Assembly (NCBI RefSeq): GCF_006716645.1
Contig: NZ_VFPL01000001.1
Location: forward strand, 806,001 to 870,000
Source of the DNA: Arcticibacter tournemirensis
GTDB lineage: Bacteria > Bacteroidota > Bacteroidia > Sphingobacteriales > Sphingobacteriaceae
Length of the DNA: 64,000 nucleotides
Direction: 5' to 3'
The notes under the pieces were generated by a model, which saw only the letters and a list, made by a program, of their open reading frames with translations, was not told where the DNA came from and made no database searches. Each line of letters opens with the position of its first letter. The first letter of the stretch is position 1. This document shows, in pieces, positions 9,294-16,772 of this stretch. The translations under genes were made by a program, and so were the position numbers.

Positions 9294-10886
9294 ATGAAAA
9301 CATATAAGATATTCATACTGCCTTTGCTGATTTTGTTCACAACGGCTTGTAAAGACTTTCTGGATACCGAATCGTTAACGACGGCAAACGAAGAAAACTT
9401 TTATAAAACACCCGACGATGCATATAAGGCACTTGTAGGTTGTTATGATGGACTTCAGAAAGTATGGACAGATGGAGTTGCCCTTCCGGTTGCTTCTGAG
9501 GTTTTTTCTGATGACTGTTTTGGCGGTACGGGAAATTCTGACGGGCTGGGTTATCAGTTAATGGACGAGTTCGACAAATTAAGATCGCCTTCCGATCTCA
9601 ATCTTTTCAATAAAAACTGGCAGTTTTACTATGAAGGAATCTATCGCTGCAATATGCTGATCAATAAAATGGATCAGATTGCCTGGGGGACCAACGCCAC
9701 GCTGAGAAATACTTACGAATCGGAAGCACGGTTTCTGCGTGCGTACATGTACTTCGACATGGTGAGATTATGGGGTAATATTCCATTACTTACGACACCT
9801 TCAAAGGATAATATTCCGCAGGCAGCGCCTGATGAGGTATATAAAGTAATTGCAGAAGATTTGAAATTTGCTGCCGACAATCTTCCAGCTACCGCTTATG
9901 CATCCCAGCCTGTTGCCCAGCATGGAAGAGTGACAAAATGGGCGGCTGAAGCTCTATTGGCACGTGTCTATCTGTTTTACACTGGCTACTATGGAAAGAA
10001 CGACCTGGTAGGTGTAGTCAGCAAAACACAGGCTCTCACGTATCTTGAAGATATCATTAGCAATGGCGGCTATGCCCTGGTAGAGGATTTTGCCAAGTTA
10101 TGGCCGGCTTCCTCTCCGGAAGGCTATGCAGGGGAAGATAATAAGGAAACTATTTTTGCCATTAAATACACGGCCACCAGTGATTACGACGGAAACCTTG
10201 ATGGGAACTTTTGGATGATCATGTATGGAATTCGTGACCAGTTTAGCTATCCTTATGGAAATGGCTGGGGCGGCGCTACCGTTAATCCGAAAGTCTGGAA
10301 TGCCTTTGGCACTGGCGACACACGAAAGTTGGCTTCTATAATCTCCATTAAAGACGAGAAAATAACTTATACCAAGCAAAAAGGGCACCGGGAGTATACA
10401 GGATATTATATAAAGAAGTATAGCCCAATGGTTAATGAAGCCGGCGTGCCTCTCCCTGAAGCACTCTATGGGAATAAGGATTTTCAAAGAGGCCAGTTTC
10501 AGGACTACGTCTCTATCCGCTATTCCGACGTGCTGCTGATGGCGACCGAGCTTGGAAGTACAAATGCTCAAACTTATTTTAACGAAGTAAGACAACGAGC
10601 CTATAAAGACAGATATACTCCGCTTGTAGCTACTCCTGATAACATCCAGAAGGAACGCTGGCTCGAATTTGCCTTCGAAGGTATCCGGTATTGGGACTTG
10701 CTTCGTCAGGGTGTAGATAAGGCCGCAGCCCAGATAGCAGAGACAACAACGGTCCTGAATGGCAGGGTTAACGTAACTAAAACTATTTCGTCAGCAAAGA
10801 TCAAAGAAACAAAAGGCCTTCAGCAAATTCCGTATACCCAGATCACGCTCTCCGATGGTGTTCTAAAGCAGAACCCAGGTTGGTAA
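9294..10886 (+). CDS. SusD/RagB-family glycan-binding lipoprotein
   Basis: Surface lipoprotein of 530 aa that binds glycan and caps the partner SusC. A GTG at 9285 is in frame, but the ATG at 9294 starts directly with a lipoprotein signal whose lipobox Cys is in 'LLILFTTAC', so 9294 is preferred. The family hallmarks are present: an N-terminal 'KDFLDTES' segment, TPR helices such as 'SEARFLRAYMYFDMVRLWGNIPL', 'RYSDVLLMATE', and the terminal 'ERWLEFAFEGIRYWDLLRQG'. It follows SusC by 15 bases and is almost certainly co-transcribed. Ligand specificity cannot be read from the sequence; xyloglucan fragments are inferred from neighbouring enzymes. Confidence 0.96.
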   Translation: MKTYKIFILPLLILFTTACKDFLDTESLTTANEENFYKTPDDAYKALVGCYDGLQKVWTDGVALPVASEVFSDDCFGGTGNSDGLGYQLMDEFDKLRSPSDLNLFNKNWQFYYEGIYRCNMLINKMDQIAWGTNATLRNTYESEARFLRAYMYFDMVRLWGNIPLLTTPSKDNIPQAAPDEVYKVIAEDLKFAADNLPATAYASQPVAQHGRVTKWAAEALLARVYLFYTGYYGKNDLVGVVSKTQALTYLEDIISNGGYALVEDFAKLWPASSPEGYAGEDNKETIFAIKYTATSDYDGNLDGNFWMIMYGIRDQFSYPYGNGWGGATVNPKVWNAFGTGDTRKLASIISIKDEKITYTKQKGHREYTGYYIKKYSPMVNEAGVPLPEALYGNKDFQRGQFQDYVSIRYSDVLLMATELGSTNAQTYFNEVRQRAYKDRYTPLVATPDNIQKERWLEFAFEGIRYWDLLRQGVDKAAAQIAETTTVLNGRVNVTKTISSAKIKETKGLQQIPYTQITLSDGVLKQNPGW

Positions 10887-10916
10887 ATTTTGATTGTATA
10901 AATAAATATCTTAGTG

Positions 10917-12335
10917 ATGAAAAGATCTATAAAACTGTTTTCCATCCTCCTTGGAATTTCGCTTTTTCTGATTACATGCCGGAAAGAAGAGTATAATCTT
11001 GAGCGGGCCCTTGATAAGTCGGAGATAAAATACTCCATCGTTCAGGATAAAAGTGCCGATGCAGGCGGTAACACGGTCATACTGAAAAATGAAACTGCAG
11101 GAACTATTTCCATGTGGGACTTTGGTACAGGTCGCTCCACAAATGCAGTCGACACCGTTCATTTTGCATTCAAGGGCGACTATACTATTAAATTCGCTGT
11201 CCTTACCGGGGGATCAATCGTAGAACTGGATCCTGTCACCATTAAAGTGACCGAGGATAATCTTAACTATGTAAATGACCCTCTGTGGACGGCCATTTCG
11301 GGAGGCGTAGGCCAGGAGAAGGTTTGGCTGCTCGATACTGATGCGAAATTCTTTAACGGTCCGCTTACTTTTTTTGGTGTCAATAACGGCTGGCTCAAGG
11401 AGGGAAACCCCTGGAATGGTGGGGCAAATTCTACCGGTTGCTATGGTGCTGATTGCTGGACCTGGGGGCCTGATCTTACCACTATTTATGCCGACAAGAT
11501 GACGAAAACCGATTATGGAACCATGACTTTCAGCTTGAAAGGCGGCGCTATCTTTACTGCCGACAAAAAGTTTGAGAAAGTGACCCAAACAGGCACGTAC
11601 TACCTGAATTCGGCAGGAAAAACGCTTTCGATCACTAACGGAAGTATTCTGCGAGATTATAAACCTGCTAAAAATGGCCTGAGAGGGATAAGCAACTGGT
11701 CTAATTACACAATTTTATCTCTTGACGAAAACACCATGCAGTTGGGAGTGATCAGAGATAAGGACGTAGACGGTGAAGGCTTGTGTATGCTGTCTTACAA
11801 TTTTATTTCCAAGCAATATTCCGACAACTGGGTGCCTGAAGAAACGGGACCCGACGAGGGCTTCGACCCTACATTTGCCTCCGGAAAATTACTTGAGATG
11901 TTAACTGGTAATACCTCTTCCGGGCGGATGTGGGCACTGGATGCTGCGGGCAATCCTGTCGACTGGATTGCAAAGGGCAAGGGATGGACCAAGACTGCAG
12001 CTGATTCTAAAACATGGGGATGGAATGATGATTGGGACGCTATCGCCAAAAATTCATGGATCCTCTTTGATCGTCTCAATGGAGGGATGAATTATACCCT
12101 TAACCAGAACGGGTCGTTTACCAGGGGTATCTTCTCGATTAATCAGGAGACCAATGAAATAACCCTTAATGGGGGTACCCTAATCCAGAATCCAGGTCAT
12201 TGGATGAGCCCAACGACCAATAAAATAAAAGTCATTAAGGCCTTCCCCGGAAAGGTCGAAAGCAAAGGTATCTGGTTTGGTACAAGCTACGATGCCGCAA
12301 AGGATGAATGGCTGGCGTTCCACTATATTCTTTAG
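10917..12335 (+). CDS. Putative surface glycan-binding lipoprotein with PKD-like domain and duplicated beta module
   Basis: Lipoprotein of 472 aa whose signal ends at the Cys of 'ISLFLITC'; the ATG at 10917 is preferred over the GTG at 10914. A PKD-like beta-sandwich (about residues 30-115, with 'SMWDFGTG') is followed by two modules that look homologous. Both carry a Trp-Leu/Ala-Leu-Asp strand ('KVWLLDTDAKF', 'RMWALDAAGNP'), a 'TWG' segment and a strand pair ending in '...TLSITNGSIL' or '...EITLNGGTLI'. The modules are rich in Trp and Tyr, as carbohydrate-binding surfaces often are. Position directly after SusC/SusD is where surface glycan-binding proteins (SusE/SusF or SGBP-B analogues) usually sit. 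No catalytic motif was recognised. The binding role is inferred. Confidence 0.72.
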   Translation: MKRSIKLFSILLGISLFLITCRKEEYNLERALDKSEIKYSIVQDKSADAGGNTVILKNETAGTISMWDFGTGRSTNAVDTVHFAFKGDYTIKFAVLTGGSIVELDPVTIKVTEDNLNYVNDPLWTAISGGVGQEKVWLLDTDAKFFNGPLTFFGVNNGWLKEGNPWNGGANSTGCYGADCWTWGPDLTTIYADKMTKTDYGTMTFSLKGGAIFTADKKFEKVTQTGTYYLNSAGKTLSITNGSILRDYKPAKNGLRGISNWSNYTILSLDENTMQLGVIRDKDVDGEGLCMLSYNFISKQYSDNWVPEETGPDEGFDPTFASGKLLEMLTGNTSSGRMWALDAAGNPVDWIAKGKGWTKTAADSKTWGWNDDWDAIAKNSWILFDRLNGGMNYTLNQNGSFTRGIFSINQETNEITLNGGTLIQNPGHWMSPTTNKIKVIKAFPGKVESKGIWFGTSYDAAKDEWLAFHYIL

Positions 12336-12344
12336 TAATACATC

Positions 12345-12379
12345 CAGGTCAGTGTTGTTGAACAAACTACACTGACCTG
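12345..12379 (+). other. Strong intercistronic hairpin between binding lipoprotein and GH2
   Basis: A perfect 11-base inverted repeat, CAGGTCAGTGT (12345-12355) and ACACTGACCTG (12369-12379), lies just after the lipoprotein stop. It is followed by A-rich sequence, not a U-tract, so it is not a typical intrinsic terminator. It may stabilise the upstream uptake-gene transcript or tune read-through into GH2. Function is inferred. Confidence 0.55.
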
Positions 12380-12402
12380 CTTAAAAAAATAAAGTTGCCT
12401 CA

Positions 12403-14847
12403 ATGAAGCGTTTACTTTCCTTCGTATTAACATGTTTGCTGGGCCTGTCGTTTAGTTCTGTTACGACTGCACAAGGATATCAAAGGCGCCAGTCTTTTAA
12501 CCGGAACTGGCATTTTAAGTTAAATGCAGGAGAAGGCTGGCAATCGCCCGCTAAAAGCGATGCAGGCTGGCGTGTCCTTAACCTGCCGCACGACTGGAGT
12601 ATTGAAGGTAATTTTAGTAAAGATAATCCCGCTACCCCCGGTGGCGGCGCATTGCCCGGAGGGACGGGCTGGTACAGGAAAACCTTTACTGTTCCAACCG
12701 AAAGCATAGGTAAGCTGGTATTTATTGACTTTGACGGGGTCTATCACCGTAGCGAAGTCTGGATTAACGGGCATTATCTGGGCAAAAGGCCAAACGGTTA
12801 TATTTCCTTCCGCTATGATCTTACGCCCTATCTTAAGTATGGCACTGCAAAAAACCTGATCGCTGTTAAAGTCGACAATTCAAAGCAGCCGAACTCGCGC
12901 TGGTACTCCGGCTCGGGCATCTACAGAAATGTATGGCTTACAACTACCTCAAAGATCCATGTACCGCAGTCCGGTACCTTTGTTTCTACTCCCTGGGTTA
13001 CACCTGCACGAGCCCGCACAAATGTTAGAACTACGGTTACAAATCAATCTGGAACACCCGCTTTGGTCACTCTTAATACAGTGATATATAGTCCTCAGGG
13101 AGCAGCGGTGTCAAAAGCCTCCGTAAAGAAGACGATTGCCGCAGGCGCAAGCCCTCAAATTGAGCAAACTCTTGAGGTTCTTAACCCTCTCTTATGGTCT
13201 GTATCACATCCCGCTTTGTACAAGGTCGTTAGCAAGGTCATCGTAAATAATCAGACCCTCGACACTTACGAGACGCCTTTGGGTATCCGCACTTTCAAGT
13301 TTGATGTTCAGAGTGGTTTTTCATTAAACGGACAGCCACTTCAGATCAGGGGCGTATGTAACCATCACGATCTCGGTGCACTTGGTTCAGCCTTTAATAC
13401 ACGGGCTGCAGAACGTCAGCTGGAAATTCTTAAAGCTATGGGCTGTAATGCCATCCGTACGTCGCATAACCCTCCCGCTCCTGAGCTGCTTGATCTTTGT
13501 GACCGCATGGGCTTTATTTTGATGGACGAAGCTTTCGATATGTGGAAGAAGCAAAAGAATCCCTTCGACTACCACCTCGACTGGGATCAGTGGCATAGGA
13601 AAGACCTGGAAGACATGATCCGCCGGGACCGCAATCATCCCAGCGTTTTTATATGGAGCGTAGGCAATGAGATCCAGGAGCAGTGGGGCGACGAGAAGAA
13701 GGGGGATACTACAGGAAGAGTCATCGCTCGTGAACTGGTGTCGATAGTAAAAGCACTCGATACGACCCGTGCTATTACCACTGCAAACAACGAGATTAAT
13801 GAGTGGAATAATCTGATTAAATCGAATGCGTTCGCGCTGGTTGGGTATAACTATAATCACAAAGCATGGGCCGGTTTTAGCAAACGCTGGCCCGGAAAGA
13901 AATTTATCGTGACCGAAAGCACATCTGCATTGCAAACCAGGGGGCACTATGACCTTATTCCATTCGACACCATCAGACGCTGGCCCGAAGCCTGGGATAA
14001 ACCCATTAAAGGAGGCGGAAACCCGGATTTTACGGTGTCAGCTTACGACCATGTCAGCGCACCCTGGGGTTCTACTCACGAAGAAAGCCTGATCGAGCTA
14101 AACAAGAATTCTCACGTCTCAGGTATGTTCGTTTGGACTGGCTTTGATTACCTTGGAGAACCTACTCCATACCCCTGGCCAGCACGAAGTTCATACTTCG
14201 GCATTATCGATCTGGCTGGCTTCCCCAAAGACATTTATTATCTGTATCAAAGTGCCTGGACAGACAAGCCCGTTTTACATATTTATCCGCACTGGAACTG
14301 GAAACAAGGCGACACTGTGGATGTAGTAGCATATTACAATAATGCCGACGAGGTTGAGCTCTTTCTTAATGAACAATCGCAGGGAACGAAGGCAAAGCAG
14401 GGGGACCGGATGCATGTTAAATGGCGGGTACCTTTTACTCCCGGCACTCTTCGTGCAATATCGCGGAAAGACGGTAAAAATGTACTGTCCAGTGAAGTGA
14501 AAACTGCCGGCAAGCCTGCAAAAATTCAACTCGTAGCCGACAGGGACACCATAAACGCGGACGGGAACGACCTGTCGTTCATTACAGCCCAGGTGTTGGA
14601 TGGCGATGGCAACACGGTCCCCACAGCAAGTAACCTTCTTAGATTTAAAGTGACGGGCGAAGGCTTCCTGAATGCTACCGACAATGGAAACCCCACCAGC
14701 CACGAACGTTTTAAGTCGGCTGACAGGAAAGCATTTAACGGGCTTGCCTTAGCAATTATCCAGTCGCAATATAAAGCCGGGAAAATCCATATCGAGGCGG
14801 TATCGGAAGGCTTGGAATCAGCAGTCATTGACATAGAGAGCAAATAG
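12403..14847 (+). CDS. GH2 glycosidase, probable beta-galactosidase
   Basis: Secreted retaining beta-glycosidase of 814 aa with a signal peptide ending near 'VTTAQG'. The domain order is GH2 sugar-binding jelly roll ('NLPHDWSIEGNF', residues about 20-190), immunoglobulin-like domain, TIM barrel (about 305-600), a DUF4982-type domain and a C-terminal Ig/invasin-like domain. The acid/base is Glu about 423 in 'WSVGNEIQEQ' and the nucleophile is Glu about 505 in 'IVTESTSA'. This architecture is common in Bacteroidota beta-galactosidases, including those of xyloglucan loci, but GH2 also holds beta-glucuronidases and beta-mannosidases. With GH95 and GH31 nearby, removal of the beta-1,2-galactose exposed by fucosidase is the likely job. 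Confidence 0.92.
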   Translation: MKRLLSFVLTCLLGLSFSSVTTAQGYQRRQSFNRNWHFKLNAGEGWQSPAKSDAGWRVLNLPHDWSIEGNFSKDNPATPGGGALPGGTGWYRKTFTVPTESIGKLVFIDFDGVYHRSEVWINGHYLGKRPNGYISFRYDLTPYLKYGTAKNLIAVKVDNSKQPNSRWYSGSGIYRNVWLTTTSKIHVPQSGTFVSTPWVTPARARTNVRTTVTNQSGTPALVTLNTVIYSPQGAAVSKASVKKTIAAGASPQIEQTLEVLNPLLWSVSHPALYKVVSKVIVNNQTLDTYETPLGIRTFKFDVQSGFSLNGQPLQIRGVCNHHDLGALGSAFNTRAAERQLEILKAMGCNAIRTSHNPPAPELLDLCDRMGFILMDEAFDMWKKQKNPFDYHLDWDQWHRKDLEDMIRRDRNHPSVFIWSVGNEIQEQWGDEKKGDTTGRVIARELVSIVKALDTTRAITTANNEINEWNNLIKSNAFALVGYNYNHKAWAGFSKRWPGKKFIVTESTSALQTRGHYDLIPFDTIRRWPEAWDKPIKGGGNPDFTVSAYDHVSAPWGSTHEESLIELNKNSHVSGMFVWTGFDYLGEPTPYPWPARSSYFGIIDLAGFPKDIYYLYQSAWTDKPVLHIYPHWNWKQGDTVDVVAYYNNADEVELFLNEQSQGTKAKQGDRMHVKWRVPFTPGTLRAISRKDGKNVLSSEVKTAGKPAKIQLVADRDTINADGNDLSFITAQVLDGDGNTVPTASNLLRFKVTGEGFLNATDNGNPTSHERFKSADRKAFNGLALAIIQSQYKAGKIHIEAVSEGLESAVIDIESK

Positions 14848-14868
14848 ATGTCCGGGCTGTTATCACTA

Positions 14869-15113
14869 CCCTACCATAAGCTATCCCGCCACCATCTTCA
14901 TTGCGGCAGCAATTCAGCTATCCTTTATTCCGTCTTGCCATCATCACCCTACCATAAGCTATCCCGCCACCATCTTCATTACGGCGGCAGTAACCAAATA
15001 GGCCAACTCTGCATCTGTCTTTTGTTCTTCTGTATTTCAGCCCTATCCCTTATTCCGATTTGCCATCACCACCCTGCCATAACCGTAACCTGCGGCCTTT
15101 TTCATTGCGGCAG
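14869..15113. repeat. Three degenerate tandem repeat units
   Basis: Units begin at about 14869, 14947 and 15072. The first two share a nearly identical core of roughly 42 bases starting CCCTACCATAAGCTATCCCG. The third, starting CCCTGCCATAAC, is diverged but keeps TTCATTGCGGCAGC. A second conserved block (TTATTCCG...TTGCCATCA) ends units one and two. Unit lengths differ (about 78 and 125 bases), so this is an aged duplication, not a CRISPR array. Confidence 0.75.
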
Positions 15114-15180
15114 CTCTAAACCCGGTATCCGCACACCCTTTCAAAGCAATGAAAGCAGCCGCGAGTTTCTTTTTTGGTAG

Positions 15181-15208
15181 CTTTTTTCTTTGCGGTCAAA
15201 GAAAAAAG
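15181..15208. terminator. 12-base perfect inverted repeat, possible bidirectional terminator
   Basis: CTTTTTTCTTTG (15181-15192) and CAAAGAAAAAAG (15197-15208) are separated by four bases. It lies 19 bases past the stop of the minus-strand unknown gene. The stem is A/T-rich and has no long U-tract after it in either direction, so termination is possible but unproven. Similar T-stretch/A-stretch hairpins are frequent between Bacteroidota genes. Confidence 0.45.
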
Positions 15209-15226
15209 TACAAAAGCACAAACTCC

Positions 15227-16252
15227 TTAAAACCCAAACCTCTTGCCAATCACCACAAAAGAAGCCCCTTCATCACTTTTCGAAGTGCTGACAGCCTGCT
15301 TCTTTATACCGCCCGGATCCCTTTCTTCAGTACCGCCCCCGGATCGCTTCCCCCGCCGCTGTTTCCTCTGACCTGCAGCCGCCAGTTCGGCCAGTTCGGC
15401 CATTTTCACTAACAAGGTATTCCCGTTGTACCCTTCCATTATGGAATAATCGTCCCAGGCCTGCTTTTTTGCTTCTGCCGATTGACCCATAGGCATTGCC
15501 TCAGCGATCTGAAACGCCGCTAAAATGGCTGCCGGACTGAACGAGAGGGTATTGATCAGCTCGATGTTATTATCCGTATCATTCCGCATCAGGCATTCCA
15601 GCGATAAGGTTACCAACACCATACATCCCTGGGGAATAGTTCCTTCCATTTCGAAGTCCTGTGCCTCCAGGGCCATCCCGTTGATCACTGTCACATCCTT
15701 TACAGCCACATACTCATAGTATTCGCTGCGGAAGTTGAGGGCTGTGACCAGAAAGCGCAGCCGGAACCTGCCGGTCATCTCCCTGAACTTTGCCGGTACC
15801 TTCAGGTCTGTATTGCTGTGGAGGGCATCCATCTGGATGCGGATCCTGCCTTCAGGGCTAAGGGATACCACCGGTTTTACCTTCAGGGCTTCACTCAGGG
15901 GACTTTCAGCATTGAATTCAAAGCCCTTCAGGCAGTCCAGGTCGCCATCGTGCAGGTCACGGTTGCCACGGGCCGCCGTTCTGCTGCCTAAGATGCTGTG
16001 GTATACCGCACTGTTGAAGCGGTTCACCATGGCCCCATCGTGACGGTTGCGGAAGACAGGCTTCAGGGCATCGCGGATAGAGGCCGCCGAGGTGCTGGCC
16101 AGTCCGAACTCGCAGGCGCTGGCGCGGCTGGCCAGGGTCTGTCCTTTCTTTCTCTCGGGAAGCTTCTGCACTACCGTATGGGTACGGAACCTTCGGAATA
16201 CTACCGTGCCTGCCGTTCCGCGCAGGGCACCATTTTTCTCTAAAATTGCCAT
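15227..16252 (-). CDS. Unknown protein, weakly DUF6266-like; GC-rich island gene
   Basis: 341 aa from the ATG at 16252; a longer open frame to 16471 was rejected because its extra N-terminus looks like translated non-coding DNA. There is no signal peptide or membrane segment. The N-terminus carries a Gly-rich 'NGALRGTAGTVVFRRF' stretch followed by basic residues, reminiscent of the short Gly-x-x-Gly-x-V openings of DUF6266-type Bacteroidota proteins; this is a weak resemblance and no function is known. The middle is predicted beta-rich. The tail is basic and Gly-rich ('GQRKQRRGKRSGGG'). Base composition is visibly richer in G+C than the flanking glycosidase genes (34 of 60 bases at 15841-15900). 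It interrupts an otherwise plus-strand locus, suggesting it arrived separately. Confidence 0.7.
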   Translation of the reverse strand: MAILEKNGALRGTAGTVVFRRFRTHTVVQKLPERKKGQTLASRASACEFGLASTSAASIRDALKPVFRNRHDGAMVNRFNSAVYHSILGSRTAARGNRDLHDGDLDCLKGFEFNAESPLSEALKVKPVVSLSPEGRIRIQMDALHSNTDLKVPAKFREMTGRFRLRFLVTALNFRSEYYEYVAVKDVTVINGMALEAQDFEMEGTIPQGCMVLVTLSLECLMRNDTDNNIELINTLSFSPAAILAAFQIAEAMPMGQSAEAKKQAWDDYSIMEGYNGNTLLVKMAELAELAAAGQRKQRRGKRSGGGTEERDPGGIKKQAVSTSKSDEGASFVVIGKRFGF

Positions 16253-16772
16253 AATCGTTATTAAAGGGCTAACTGAAGCGTCGTTAAGGCCCGGGGGAGA
16301 ATGATTGAATCGAAGGTCCAGAGGGTCATGGGCGCCGGAGCTGCCGGTTTGCAAAGTAAAGTTGAGATAATACAACAGAAAGGTCAAGACAAATTCGCAA
16401 TTTAAACACAGTATAAAGAAGGCAACCAGATTACTGGCTAAATCGTGCATAAAGTCCGCCTTTATACACAAAAGGCGGGCTCTGGGCGGAACATAAGCAG
16501 TATATCAGTGGCATTAATAAAGACCAGTCTATACTGGGGGTGAAGGTTGGTATAACGAGTGTGGAGGCGAAAATGGTCTGGGGGTATTCATTTGTCCGGG
16601 ATGGTATCTTTTCTCTTCTTTGGCTGATTTAACCTATTTTTCTCTTAATTCCTTTCTGATAATCTGCATGAGGCAGGTTGTGTATTTATTCAGGAGATAT
16701 AATTTTTAATTACTAATTGGTAGCTTTATCGTTCCCTCCGGGGATGCAATAAGTAGATTTAAACGTCAATTT
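16253..16772. other. 520-base gap upstream of GH95
   Basis: No convincing gene is seen. It contains a small hairpin, CCGCCTTT and AAAGGCGG at 16456-16478, and a possible weak -7 element TAGCTTTA at 16721-16728 for GH95 (one mismatch to TAnnTTTG). The first part shares the higher G+C of the adjacent unknown gene. The spaced AACATTT repeats found before GH31 and GH3 were not found here. Confidence 0.55.

Larger units (their letters stand above)
14848..15226. other. Convergent intergenic region with degenerate repeats and a hairpin
   Basis: This 379-base gap lies between the ends of GH2 (plus) and the unknown minus-strand gene. It holds three degenerate tandem units and a 12-base inverted repeat, listed separately. 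The short open frames crossing it are made of repeat-derived codons and lack family resemblance, so no gene is called. Confidence 0.7.

Noticed and set aside
10098-10595. 165-codon open frame antisense to susD
   Set aside because: Shadow of the SusD coding sequence with no signal of its own.
13387-13947. 186-codon open frame antisense to GH2
   Set aside because: It lies wholly inside a well-supported GH2 gene and its translation resembles no family.
14869-15113. CRISPR array
   Set aside because: Only three diverged units of unequal length, no spacers and no cas genes.
14848-15412. Open frames of 110 and 87 codons in the repeat region after GH2
   Set aside because: They are built from the tandem repeats and the hairpin, and the second runs into the end of the minus-strand gene.
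15227-16252. Transposase or integrase
   Set aside because: No DDE or Tyr-recombinase motif and no terminal inverted repeats around the gene.
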